Shown here in pieces: positions 24,926 through 37,083 of a stretch of DNA of 64,000 nt. The notes under the pieces are model-generated. The model was not told the origin of the DNA. It searched no databases and saw only the letters and a list, made by a program, of their open reading frames with translations. The DNA comes from Pseudoduganella armeniaca (GTDB lineage Bacteria > Pseudomonadota > Gammaproteobacteria > Burkholderiales > Burkholderiaceae_D). Each line of letters opens with the position of its first letter. The stretch's first letter is position 1. The position numbers and the translations under genes were made by a program. Location: NCBI RefSeq assembly GCF_003028855.1, contig NZ_CP028324.1, positions 248,001-312,000 of the forward strand, given 5' to 3'.

Positions 24926-25384
24926 ATGTCCAAATCGAAACTGCCCGCTGGCTGCCCCTGCGGCGGGCCCGCGCTGGCGACCTGCTGCGGTCCTTTTCTC
25001 GACGGCTGGCGCGACCCGGCCCGGCAACCGCCCACGGCCGAGGCGCTGATGCGCTCGCGCTATACGGCGTACAGCCTGGGCAACGAGCCTTATCTGCTGG
25101 CGACCTGGCATCCCAGCACGCGACCAACGGAGCGCATCGTCGACCCCGATGAGCCGTTGCAGTGGCTGGGACTTGAGGTAAAATCTGCTTTACGTTTACG
25201 TCAACGTAAAGTAGAACCGGCCAACCCGGACGAGGATTTCGTCGAGTTCGTCGCCCGCTTCCGCGTCGCCGGCAAGGGCCAGCGCCTGCACGAAGTGAGC
25301 CGCTTCCTGCGCGAGCCGGACCCGGCCCTGGGCGGCGCCGCGCGCTGGTTCTATGTGGACGGAGAATTTCCAGAAAAAGCATAA
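24926..25384 (+). CDS. ychJ: YchJ-family (UPF0225) SEC-C motif protein
   Basis: Protein of 152 residues with the family opening CPCGGPALATCCGPFLDGWR (a SEC-C-like metal-binding Cys cluster), LMRSRYTAYSLGNEPYLLAT and a C-terminal WFYVDGEF. The core has an NTF2-like fold. The biological role is not established. ATG 24926 is chosen because the Cys motif follows directly, as in family members. Residues around EVKSALRLRQRKVE are encoded by AT-rich codons, including TTA, that are foreign to this GC-rich gene. They hold a double palindrome (see 25189-25210), which suggests that the DNA itself is under selection there. Confidence 0.88.
   Translation: MSKSKLPAGCPCGGPALATCCGPFLDGWRDPARQPPTAEALMRSRYTAYSLGNEPYLLATWHPSTRPTERIVDPDEPLQWLGLEVKSALRLRQRKVEPANPDEDFVEFVARFRVAGKGQRLHEVSRFLREPDPALGGAARWFYVDGEFPEKA
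25189..25210. promoter_or_regulatory. Two overlapping LiuR-like operators inside ychJ
   Basis: Site 1 is TTTACGTTTACGTCAA (25189-25204, one mismatch from symmetry). Site 2 is TTTACGTCAACGTAAA (25195-25210), a perfect dyad with a 2-bp centre. They match the TTKACGTnnACGTMAA form that I remember for LiuR, the MerR-family regulator of leucine/isovalerate degradation. They lie 185 bp upstream of liuB. No liuR gene is in the window. Confidence 0.65.
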
Positions 25385-25394
25385 AGGGGACCGA

Positions 25395-27017
<1,623 letters not shown>

Positions 27018-27027
27018 AGGAACGATC

Positions 27028-27813
27028 ATGCATTACGAAACCCTGAACATCGACATCGCCGAGCGCCTGGCCACCGTCACGCTGGACCGGCCGGACTTGC
27101 GCAATGCGTTCAACGAGCAGACCATCGCCGAGCTGACGGCCGCCTTCACGGCGCTGGGCCAGGTCGAGTCGATCGGCGCCATCGTGCTGGCCGCGAACGG
27201 CACGGCCTTCTGCGCCGGCGCGGACCTGAACTGGATGAAGAAAATGGCCGGCTACTCGCACGACGAGAACCGCGCCGACGCCATGCAGCTGGCGAACATG
27301 CTGCGCGCGATCTACCTGTGCCCGAAGCCCGTGGTGGCGAAGGTGCAGGGCGACTGCTACGCCGGCGGCATGGGCCTGGTGGCCGCCTGCGATATCGCCG
27401 TGGCCGTCGAGGATGCCCATTTCTGCCTCAGCGAGGTGAAGCTGGGCCTGATCCCCGCCACCATTGCACCGTATGTCATCAAGGCGATGGGAGAAAACGC
27501 GGCGCGCCGCTACTTCCTCACCGCCGAACGTTTCAATGCCAGGGAGGCGCTGCGCATCGGCTTCGTGCACGAGGTGGCCACGGCCGCCGCGCTGGACGGC
27601 CAGGTCGACATCATCGCGAAAGCGCTGATGGCGAACAGCCCGAACGCCGTGCGCGAGGCGAAAACGCTGGTGCGCGACATCGCCGGCCAGTCCGTCACGG
27701 ACGCGCTGGTGGCAGATACCGCCCAGCGCATCGCCAACATCCGCGCGTCGAGCGAAGGGCGCGAAGGCGTCCGTTCGTTCCTCGAGAAGCGCAAGCCCTC
27801 CTGGCTCGCCTGA
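27028..27813 (+). CDS. liuC: Methylglutaconyl-CoA hydratase (enoyl-CoA hydratase family)
   Basis: Crotonase-fold enzyme of 261 residues. Oxyanion-hole and CoA motifs are AFCAGADLNWMKKMAGYS and GDCYAGGMGLVAACDIAVA, and EVKLGLIPATIAPYV carries the usual catalytic segment. The ADLNWMK and ATIAPYV wording is typical of LiuC, which hydrates 3-methylglutaconyl-CoA to HMG-CoA in leucine breakdown. It starts 10 bp after liuB, with AAAGGA as ribosome site. Confidence 0.93.
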   Translation: MHYETLNIDIAERLATVTLDRPDLRNAFNEQTIAELTAAFTALGQVESIGAIVLAANGTAFCAGADLNWMKKMAGYSHDENRADAMQLANMLRAIYLCPKPVVAKVQGDCYAGGMGLVAACDIAVAVEDAHFCLSEVKLGLIPATIAPYVIKAMGENAARRYFLTAERFNAREALRIGFVHEVATAAALDGQVDIIAKALMANSPNAVREAKTLVRDIAGQSVTDALVADTAQRIANIRASSEGREGVRSFLEKRKPSWLA

Positions 27814-27826
27814 TTAGGAGTTCTTG

Positions 27827-29158
27827 TTGTCGAATCAAAGCAGCGATTGGGTGTCCCGCAGCCTCACCAGCGTGTGGCACCCGTGTACGCAAATGCAGCA
27901 CCACGAAAGCACGCCGCTGATCCCCGTCAGCCATGGGCGCGGCGCGTGGCTGTACGGCCATGACGGCCGCCGTTACCTGGACGGCATCAGCTCGTGGTGG
28001 GTCAACCTGTTCGGCCACGCCAACCCGCGCATCAACGCGGCCTTGCGCGACCAGCTGGACAAGCTGGAACACGCGATGCTGGCCGGTTTTACCCACGAGC
28101 CGGTGATCGAGCTGTCCGAGCGCCTCGCCGCGCTGACGGGCCACCGCCTGGGTCACGCGTTCTATGCGTCCGACGGCGCCTCCGCCGTCGAGATCGCGCT
28201 GAAGATGAGTTTTCATTCGTGGCGCAACCGCGGCCACGCTGAAAAACAGGAATTCGTCTGCCTGCAGGGCAGCTATCATGGCGAGACGATCGGCGCGCTG
28301 GCCGTCACCGATGTCGCCCTGTTCAAGGATGCCTACGGCCCGCTGCTGCGCGCCGCGCAGACGGTGATGTCGCCCGATGCGCGCCAGGCCCGCGACGGCG
28401 AGACGGCGCAGGACGTGGCGCGCCGCGCCGCCCAGGAAGTGGAGTGCCTGTTCGAGCAGAAGGCAAATAAGATCGCGGCCATCATCGTCGAGCCGCTGGT
28501 GCAGTGCGCCGCCGGCATGGCGATGCACGATCCGCTTTACCTGCAACTGGTGCGCGCGCTATGCGACCGCTACGGTGTGCACCTGATCCTGGACGAAATC
28601 GCCGTCGGCTGTGGCCGCACCGGCACCTTCTTCGCCTGCGAGCAGGCCGGCATCTGGCCGGACTTCGTCACCCTGTCCAAGGGCATCAGCGGCGGCTACC
28701 TGCCGCTCTCGCTCGTGCTGACCACCGACGACGTCTACCAGGCCTTCTACAGCGCCGACGTGACACGCGGCTTCCTGCACTCGCACTCGTACACGGGCAA
28801 CCCGCTGGCCTGCCGCGCCGCACTGGCCACGCTCGACATTTTCACGGAAGACGACGTGCTGGCCACCAACCGCGCCAAGGCCGAGCGCATCACGGCCGCG
28901 CTGGCCCCACTGCGCGAACACGCGCGGGTCAAGAATTTTCGGCAGCAGGGCATGATCTGGGCGTTCGACGCAACCGACGTGGACCCCGCGTTCTCGCGCC
29001 GCTTCTTCGCCAACGCCACCCAGCAGGAACTGCTGCTGCGCCCCATCGGCAGCACGGTCTACCTGATGCCGCCTTACATCCTGTCGGACGACGACATCGA
29101 CCTGCTTGCGGCCCGTACGCTGGCCGTGTTCGACCAGACCATCGCGAGCCAACCATGA
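27827..29158 (+). CDS. bioA: Adenosylmethionine-8-amino-7-oxononanoate aminotransferase
   Basis: PLP-dependent class III aminotransferase that makes 7,8-diaminopelargonate in biotin synthesis; 443 residues. It shows the BioA-type opening SVWHPCTQMQHHE, YLDGISSWWVNLFGHANPRI, CLQGSYHGETIGALAVTD, and the PLP-lysine region TLSKGISGGYLPLSLV preceded by ILDEIAVGCGRTGTFFACE. The start is a TTG. AGGAG at 27816-27820 is 6 bases from TTG 27827 and 3 bases from TTG 27824, so I prefer 27827. It lies 13 bp after liuC, inside the leucine cluster, and overlaps bioF by ATGA. Confidence 0.93.
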   Translation: MSNQSSDWVSRSLTSVWHPCTQMQHHESTPLIPVSHGRGAWLYGHDGRRYLDGISSWWVNLFGHANPRINAALRDQLDKLEHAMLAGFTHEPVIELSERLAALTGHRLGHAFYASDGASAVEIALKMSFHSWRNRGHAEKQEFVCLQGSYHGETIGALAVTDVALFKDAYGPLLRAAQTVMSPDARQARDGETAQDVARRAAQEVECLFEQKANKIAAIIVEPLVQCAAGMAMHDPLYLQLVRALCDRYGVHLILDEIAVGCGRTGTFFACEQAGIWPDFVTLSKGISGGYLPLSLVLTTDDVYQAFYSADVTRGFLHSHSYTGNPLACRAALATLDIFTEDDVLATNRAKAERITAALAPLREHARVKNFRQQGMIWAFDATDVDPAFSRRFFANATQQELLLRPIGSTVYLMPPYILSDDDIDLLAARTLAVFDQTIASQP

Positions 29159-30339
29159 AACTGCTGAACCAACTGGAAGCGCGCCTGCACGACCTGCACG
29201 AACAAAGCCTGATCCGCGTGCGCAAGACGGTCGAGACGCCGTGCGGTCCGCGCGTGACGGTGGACGGCCGGCCCATGCTGGCCTTCTGCAGCAACGACTA
29301 CCTGGGCCTGGCCGGCCATCCGGCCGTCGTCGCCGCGTTGCAGGAAGGTGCCACACGCTATGGCGCCGGCAGCGGTGCATCGCACCTGATCAGTGGCCAC
29401 ACCGGCGCCCACGTGGCGCTGGAAGAGCGCCTGGCCGCCTTTGTCGGCCCCTACCTGGTCGAGCCACGCGCGCTGAGCTTCTGCACCGGCTACATGGCCA
29501 ACCTGGCCGTCATCACGGGGCTGGCAAACGTCGACAAGGACACGGTCATCTTCAGCGAAGCGCTGAACCACGCATCGCTGATCGACGGTGCCCGGCTGGC
29601 CCGCACCACGGTCAAGGTGTATCCGCACGCGGACGTGGAAGCGCTGGCGGCCCTGCTGGAACAGAGCACGGCCGCCAACAAGATCGTCGTCACCGACAGC
29701 GTGTTCTCGATGGACGGCGACCTGGCGCCGCTGCCGGCCCTGCTGGCGCTGTGCGAACGGCACGATGCCTGGCTGGTGGTGGACGACGCGCACGGCTTCG
29801 GCACGCTGGGCCAGAACGGCCGCGGCGCGCTGGCGCATTTCAAGCTGCGCTCGCCCAACCTGGTCTATATGGGCACGCTGGGCAAGGCGGCCGGTGTCGG
29901 CGGGGCGTTTGTCGCCGCCCATAAAACCGTGATCGAGACGCTGATCCAGCGCGCCCGGCCCTACATCTTCACGACCGCCGCGCCGCCGGCGCTGGCGCAT
30001 GCGCTGCTGACGAGCCTGGACATCATCGCGGGCGAGGAAGGCGAGCAACGCCGCAGTCAGCTGCACGCATTGGTGGCACAATGGCGCGATGGCTTGCGCC
30101 TGCGCCGCTGGCAAGCGCTGGCTTCCGACACGGCGATCCAGCCGGTCGTCATCGGCCGCAACGACGAAACGATGCGCGTGGGCGCCGCCCTGTACGAGCA
30201 AGGCCTGTGGGTCGGCGCCATCCGCCCGCCCACCGTTCCCGCCGATACGGCACGGCTGCGCGTCACCTTCTCGGCCGCGCACACTGCGGACGAGGTGGCG
30301 CAGCTGATCGCCGCCCTGAATCAATTGGAGAACACCTGA
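29155..30339 (+). CDS. bioF: 8-amino-7-oxononanoate synthase
   Basis: PLP-dependent alpha-oxoamine synthase that condenses pimeloyl-ACP/CoA with alanine; 394 residues. Motifs are FCSNDYLGLAGHP, GSGASHLISGHTGAHVALEE, VFSMDGDLAPL, DDAHGFGTLG, and the PLP lysine in YMGTLGKAAGVGGAF. ATG 29155 overlaps the bioA stop (ATGA), and bioD begins 1 bp after its stop, which indicates tight translational coupling. Confidence 0.95.
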   Translation: MKLLNQLEARLHDLHEQSLIRVRKTVETPCGPRVTVDGRPMLAFCSNDYLGLAGHPAVVAALQEGATRYGAGSGASHLISGHTGAHVALEERLAAFVGPYLVEPRALSFCTGYMANLAVITGLANVDKDTVIFSEALNHASLIDGARLARTTVKVYPHADVEALAALLEQSTAANKIVVTDSVFSMDGDLAPLPALLALCERHDAWLVVDDAHGFGTLGQNGRGALAHFKLRSPNLVYMGTLGKAAGVGGAFVAAHKTVIETLIQRARPYIFTTAAPPALAHALLTSLDIIAGEEGEQRRSQLHALVAQWRDGLRLRRWQALASDTAIQPVVIGRNDETMRVGAALYEQGLWVGAIRPPTVPADTARLRVTFSAAHTADEVAQLIAALNQLENT

Positions 30340-30340
30340 G

Positions 30341-31144
30341 ATGGCACTGGAAGATCCTGTGATCGCCCCTGACACCGGCATCGTCGCGGACTTGGCGCCG
30401 GCGGTCGCCACGGAACCGGCAACAGCGGCGGCGCCGACCGGCATCCCGCCGCGCTTTGCCTGCTTCGTCACCGGCACCGATACGGAAATCGGCAAGACAC
30501 TGATTTCGTCCGCGCTGCTGCATGCGCTGGTGCAGCGCGGCGTGCGCGCCTGCGGCATGAAGCCCATCGCGGCGGGCGCCGTGCTGCGCGACGGCCGCCT
30601 GCACAACGACGACTGCGACCAGCTGGAAGCGGCCGGCAACGTGCACCTGCCGCAGTCGATCACGACGCCGTTCCTGCTGAAGGAACCGGCCGCGCCGCAC
30701 ATCGCCGCGGCGCTGGAAAACGTCGCCATCGACCCGGTACCGATCCTGGCCGCCTACCTGGAAGTGGCGGCCGCCAGCGACGCCACGGTGGTCGAGGGCG
30801 TGGGCGGCTTCCGCGTGCCGCTGACCGAAAGCTACGACACCGCCGACCTGGCCCAGCAGCTCGACCTGCCCGTGATTCTCGTCGTCGGCATGCGCCTGGG
30901 CTGCATCAACCACGCGCTGCTGACGGTGGAAGCCATCGCCGCGCGCGGCCTGAAGCTGGTCGGCTGGGTCGCCAACGCGCTGGAGCCGGAAATGGCGTTC
31001 GGCGACGAGAACATCGCCGCGCTGGCCGCCCGCATTCCCGCGCCGCTGCTGGGCCGCGTGCCGCGGCTGCGCGAACCGTCGGCGGCCGCCTGCGCCGACT
31101 ACCTGGATTTAACAAGCCTGCCGAACTGGCCGGCGCACCGCTAA
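30341..31144 (+). CDS. bioD: Dethiobiotin synthetase with N-terminal extension
   Basis: ATP-dependent carboxylase that forms the ureido ring of dethiobiotin; 267 residues. The P-loop is VTGTDTEIGKTLIS. Other motifs are CGMKPIAAGA, DDCDQLEAAGNV, and VEGVGGFRVPL for the substrate site. About 38 Ala/Pro-rich residues precede the P-loop domain, longer than the usual 5-8 residues. The frame starts directly after bioF at ATG 30341, so the extension is probably translated unless GTG or ATG codons further in are used. Confidence 0.93.
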   Translation: MALEDPVIAPDTGIVADLAPAVATEPATAAAPTGIPPRFACFVTGTDTEIGKTLISSALLHALVQRGVRACGMKPIAAGAVLRDGRLHNDDCDQLEAAGNVHLPQSITTPFLLKEPAAPHIAAALENVAIDPVPILAAYLEVAAASDATVVEGVGGFRVPLTESYDTADLAQQLDLPVILVVGMRLGCINHALLTVEAIAARGLKLVGWVANALEPEMAFGDENIAALAARIPAPLLGRVPRLREPSAAACADYLDLTSLPNWPAHR

Positions 31145-31162
31145 TGATTAAGGAAGAACACG

Positions 31163-32203
31163 ATGTCCCTGCATGAACCGAAAACCGTCGCCCTGCACCG
31201 CCCGACCGCGGCCATCAAGCTGCCGGAAGCGGCCACCTGGCCACGCGAAGACGTGCTGGCGCTGTTCGAGCTGCCGTTCAACGAACTGATGTTCCGCGCC
31301 CAGGAAGCCCATCGCGCCAACTTCCCGGCCGGCGACGTGGAACTGGCCACTCTGCTGTCGATCAAGACCGGCGGCTGCGAGGAAGACTGCGGCTACTGCC
31401 CGCAAGCGGCGCGCTACGATACCGGCGTCGAGGCCAAGAAGATCCTGGACACGGCCACCGTGCTGGAGGCCGCCAAGCAGGCCAAGGACAACGGCGCCAC
31501 CCGCTTCTGCATGGGCGCGGCCTGGCGCAGCCCGAAGGACCGCGACATGGACAAGGTCGAGGAAATGGTGCGCGAAGTGAAAGCGCTGGGCCTGGAAACC
31601 TGCGCGACGCTGGGCATGCTGGAAGAGCAGCAGGCCGAACGCCTGAAGGCCGCGGGCCTGGACTACTACAACCACAACCTGGACACGGCGCCGGAGTTCT
31701 ACAACAACGTGATCTCCACCCGTGAATACCAGGACCGCCTGGACACGCTGGGCCACGTGCGCAACGCCGGCCTGAAGGTGTGCTGCGGCGGCATCGTGGG
31801 CATGGGCGAGACGCGCGAGCAGCGCGCCGGCCTGATCGCCCAGCTGGCCAACCTGAACCCATACCCGGAATCGGTGCCGATCAACCACCTGGTGCAGGTG
31901 GAAGGCACGCCGCTGCACGGCATGGACCGCCTCGACCCGCTGGAATTCGTGCGCACGATCGCGGTGGCGCGCATCACGATGCCGAAGGCGCGCGTGCGCC
32001 TGTCCGCCGGCCGCCGCGAGCTGGGCGAAGCCGTGCAGGCGATGTGCTTCCTGGCCGGTGCCAACTCGATCTTCTACGGCGACAAGCTGCTGACCACCGA
32101 TAACCCGGAAGCCAACGACGACCGCGCCCTGCTGGAGAAGCTGGGCCTGCCGACGCGCGCCGCCACGCTCGATTCGGTGCAGAAGGAAGCCTGCGGCTGC
32201 TGA
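31163..32203 (+). CDS. bioB: Biotin synthase (radical SAM)
   Basis: Inserts sulfur into dethiobiotin; 346 residues. The radical-SAM cluster motif is CEEDCGYC (C-x3-C-x2-C) within LLSIKTGGCEEDCGYCPQAA. YNHNLDTAPEFY, GLKVCCGGIVGMGE (second cluster ligands) and the conserved TMPKARVRLSAGR arginine region are present. A C-terminal CGC is visible. AAGGAAG precedes ATG 31163. It closes the bioA-F-D-B block inside the leucine cluster, 46 bp before liuD. Confidence 0.96.
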   Translation: MSLHEPKTVALHRPTAAIKLPEAATWPREDVLALFELPFNELMFRAQEAHRANFPAGDVELATLLSIKTGGCEEDCGYCPQAARYDTGVEAKKILDTATVLEAAKQAKDNGATRFCMGAAWRSPKDRDMDKVEEMVREVKALGLETCATLGMLEEQQAERLKAAGLDYYNHNLDTAPEFYNNVISTREYQDRLDTLGHVRNAGLKVCCGGIVGMGETREQRAGLIAQLANLNPYPESVPINHLVQVEGTPLHGMDRLDPLEFVRTIAVARITMPKARVRLSAGRRELGEAVQAMCFLAGANSIFYGDKLLTTDNPEANDDRALLEKLGLPTRAATLDSVQKEACGC

Positions 32204-32249
32204 GCCGTATCGACCCCATAAAAAAGGCCCGAGAGCCAGAGGAGGAGAC

Positions 32250-34279
<2,030 letters not shown>

Positions 34280-34293
34280 GGGGGAGACGCGCC

Positions 34294-35225
34294 ATGCGTA
34301 TCCTCCTGTATCGTGCCGATGGGAACACCGGGCCGTGGGCCGACGACTTCGCCCGGCACCTGCCGGATGCCACCTGTGTGGCGTGGACCGAAGGCGAGAA
34401 GCCGGCGCCATGCGACTACGCCGTCGTGTGGGCACCGCCCGAGGCGATGCTGCGCGAGCTGGCGGAAGTGAAGGCGATCTTCCTGATGGGGCGGGCGCGG
34501 ACGCGATCCTGCGCCATGGCGACGCGATCCCGCGCCACATCCCGATCGTGCGCCTGGGCGACGCCGGCATGGGCGTGCAGATGGCCGAGTACGTAGTGCA
34601 CGCGGTGCTGCGGTACTTCCGCCGCTTCGACCAGTACGAGGACCAGGCCGCGGTGGGCGAATGGCGTCCGCTGCCCGCCCACGACAAAACCAGCTTCAGC
34701 GTCGGCGTCATGGGCGCTGGGGTGCTGGGCCAGCGCATCCTCGAGTGCCTGAAGCCGTTCGGCTTCCCGCTGCATGCGTGGAGCCGCAATCCCAAGCAGA
34801 TCGAGGGCGTGACCAGCTTTGCCGGCACCGACGGGCTGGATGCGTTCCTGCAGCGCACCCGCGTGGTCGTCTGCGTGCTGCCGCTGACCGAGGACACCAG
34901 CAACATCCTGAACCGCGCCAACCTGGCCAAGCTGCCGCCGGGGTCCTACGTGATCAATGTGGCGCGCGGCGCGCACCTCTCGGAGCCGGACCTGCTGACG
35001 TTCATCCGCAGCGGCCATATCGCCGGTGCCACGCTGGACGTGTTCCGCAACGAGCCGCTGCCCTTGCAGCACCCGTTCTGGCAGGAGCCGCGCATCACGA
35101 TCACGCCGCACATCGCGGCGATGACCTTACGTGACGAGAGCGTGCGGCAGATGGCGGAAAAAATCATGCAACTGGAGCAGGGGCTGCCCTGCGCCGATAT
35201 CGTCAATCGCGAACTAGGATACTGA
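34294..35225 (+). pseudogene. GhrA-like D-2-hydroxyacid dehydrogenase, broken by one missing base
   Basis: NAD(P)-dependent D-2-hydroxyacid dehydrogenase resembling glyoxylate/hydroxypyruvate reductase A. The N-terminal part is MRILLYRADGNTGPWADDF. The nucleotide-binding motif is VGVMGAGVLGQRIL and the catalytic parts are INVARGAHL and TITPHIAAMT, with LPLTEDTSNILN between. The frame shifts at GGGG 34488-34491: upstream reads VKAIFLMG, downstream GADAILRHGDAIPRHIPIVR. One added G gives 310 residues, close to E. coli GhrA. It lies between liuD and liuE with 1 bp before liuE. Its link to leucine breakdown is not obvious. Confidence 0.85.
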
Positions 35226-35226
35226 T

Positions 35227-36135
35227 ATGAATTTGCCGAACAAGGTCAAGATTGTCGAGGTGGGGCCGCGCGACGGCCTGCAGAACGAGAAGGAAAACGT
35301 CCCGGCCGACGTCAAGATCGAGCTGGTCAATCGCCTGACGGCGGCCGGCTTCGCCAACATCGAGGCGGCGTCGTTCGTGTCGCCCAAGTGGGTGCCGCAG
35401 ATGGCGACCAGCGCCGAGGTCATGGCCGGCATCGCGCGCAAGCCCGGTGTCATCTACTCGGCGCTGACGCCGAACATGCAAGGCTTCGAGGCGGCGCTGG
35501 CCGCCGGCGCCCACGAGGTGGTGATCTTCGGTGCCGCGTCCGAGGCGTTCTCGCAACGCAATATCAACTGCTCGATCGCCGAATCGATCACCCGCTTCGA
35601 GCCGGTGGCAAAAGCCGCCAAGGAACACGGTCTGCGGCTGCGCGCCAGCGTCAGCACCGCGTTCGGCTGCCCCTACCAGGGCGACGTGCCATTGGAATCG
35701 GTCGCCTACGTGGTAGCGCGCATGCGCGACCTGGGCTGCGACGAGATCGACATCGCCGACACCATCGGCGTGGCCACGCCGCGTAAAACCCAGGCGGTGA
35801 TGCAGGCAGCGATCGGCGAATTCCGCATCGACGGCCTGTCCGGCCACTTCCACGACACCTACGGCCAGGCGCTGGCCAATATCTACGCCGCGCTGGAGCT
35901 GGGCATCTCGATCTTCCATTCGTCAGTGTCTGGCCTTGGTGGCTGTCCGTATGCCAAGGGCGCGACGGGCAATGTGGCGACCGAGGACGTGATCTACATG
36001 ATGAACGGGCTGGGGATCGAGACGGGTGTGGACCTGGATGCCGTGGTGGATGCGGGTGACTTCATTTCCCGGTTCCTGGGCCGCAAAGGGGCGAGCCGGG
36101 CGGGGAATGCGTTGCTGGCGAAGCGGGCTGGCTAG
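35227..36135 (+). CDS. liuE: Hydroxymethylglutaryl-CoA lyase
   Basis: Cleaves HMG-CoA to acetoacetate and acetyl-CoA, the last step of leucine catabolism; 302 residues. It has the DRE-TIM signature VEVGPRDGLQNEKE, the FVSPKWVPQMA loop, GHFHDTYGQALAN with metal-binding histidines, and the active-site cysteine loop SGLGGCPYAKGATGNVATED. ATG 35227 directly follows the ghrA-like stop. It is the last gene of the cluster, followed by a long inverted repeat and a terminator. Confidence 0.95.
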   Translation: MNLPNKVKIVEVGPRDGLQNEKENVPADVKIELVNRLTAAGFANIEAASFVSPKWVPQMATSAEVMAGIARKPGVIYSALTPNMQGFEAALAAGAHEVVIFGAASEAFSQRNINCSIAESITRFEPVAKAAKEHGLRLRASVSTAFGCPYQGDVPLESVAYVVARMRDLGCDEIDIADTIGVATPRKTQAVMQAAIGEFRIDGLSGHFHDTYGQALANIYAALELGISIFHSSVSGLGGCPYAKGATGNVATEDVIYMMNGLGIETGVDLDAVVDAGDFISRFLGRKGASRAGNALLAKRAG

Positions 36136-36143
36136 AGGCCCTT

Positions 36144-36188
36144 GGTGACACGCATTTATCTGCGGGTCGCAGATAAATGCGTGTCACC
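36144..36188. repeat. Perfect 21-bp inverted repeat with 3-base loop
   Basis: Left arm 36144-36164 and right arm 36168-36188 are exact reverse complements around the loop GGT. The arm starts GGTGACACGCATTTATC. It lies 8 bp after liuE and can fold into a very stable hairpin. There is no following T run, so it is a repeat element or attenuating hairpin rather than a classical terminator. Confidence 0.95.
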
Positions 36189-36216
36189 GGTGTTTCATGC
36201 GCTACCGGTACCCACG

Positions 36217-36256
36217 AAAAAAAACCCCGCAAGCCGAAACTCGCGGGGTTTTCTTT
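36217..36256. terminator. Bidirectional rho-independent terminator between liuE and tRNA-Pro
   Basis: Stem AAAACCCCGC (36221-36230) pairs with GCGGGGTTTT (36243-36252) over a 12-base loop. It is flanked by an A run on the left and a T-rich tail on the right, so it can end both the liu transcript (plus) and the tRNA transcript (minus). Confidence 0.85.
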
Positions 36257-36263
36257 TGAATCT

Positions 36264-36340
<77 letters not shown>

Positions 36341-36467
36341 AAGAAGCAAGATAATACCGGCCGCCGCCGAACTCGTCAACCCCATGCCAAATTTATTTCG
36401 CGAAAGCGTGGATGCCAAATAAACAATGTGCGAAGATTGACACCTTTCGTTACGCCGGTTTCGCGCC

Positions 36468-37061
36468 ATGCAGTCGATGCCTCCCTCGCTAGCTCCGCGC
36501 CGTCATGCGCTGTTCGCAGGGCTGGCCGTATCCATACTGCTGCACGCGCTGCTGCTGTTCTACCTGCGCCTGCCGACGGCCACGCAGGCCGCGCCGGACA
36601 CGCGCCGGTGGACGCAGCTGCTGACGGTACGCCTGCTGCCGCCACCGGCACCACCGCAGGCCGCCGCGCCGGCACCGGCGCCGTCAACACCAGAGCGGCC
36701 GGTGCGACCACGTCGCACTGCGCCCGCCCCGATTACGGCCGCGCCCCGTCCCGCACCCGCCGACGTCAGCGCGCCGCCCAGCGAGACGGCAACCGCCGAG
36801 GCGACACCGCAGGCGGCACCCCAGGTCGACCTGAACGCCGCCCGCGCGACGGCGCGCGCGCTCGCAAAAGACCTGCCGACCTCCGACAACTGGGCCGCCG
36901 ACAAGTTGGCCAAGCAAAAGGCGCTGGAGGAGACCGAGAGCGAACGCCTGGGCAAGAACATCGCCCGCTCCGCCCGGCCCGACTGCCGCAATGGCCAGGG
37001 CGGCCTGCTGGCGCCGCTGATCTGGCTGCTGGACAAGAAGGACAGCGGCTGCAAATTCTGA
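36468..37061 (+). CDS. Proline-rich inner-membrane protein, TonB-like layout, unknown function
   Basis: Protein of 197 residues. A single N-terminal membrane anchor (LFAGLAVSILLHALLLFYLR) is followed by a Pro/Ala-rich stretch (about 55-105) and a short C-terminal domain with two cysteines (DCRNGQGG and SGCKF). The SILLHALLL anchor resembles TonB/TolA-like proteins, but no TonB C-terminal domain is visible and the protein is short. Function is unknown. A second ATG at 36477 is an alternative start. It is followed 22 bp later by the GST gene. Confidence 0.75.
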   Translation: MQSMPPSLAPRRHALFAGLAVSILLHALLLFYLRLPTATQAAPDTRRWTQLLTVRLLPPPAPPQAAAPAPAPSTPERPVRPRRTAPAPITAAPRPAPADVSAPPSETATAEATPQAAPQVDLNAARATARALAKDLPTSDNWAADKLAKQKALEETESERLGKNIARSARPDCRNGQGGLLAPLIWLLDKKDSGCKF

Positions 37062-37083
37062 CCACCTACCAAACAGGACACTC

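Noticed and set aside
36144..36188. Perfect 21-bp palindrome as the liu operon terminator
   Set aside because: It lacks a T run; the AAAACCCCGC hairpin about 30 bp downstream is the better terminator on both strands.
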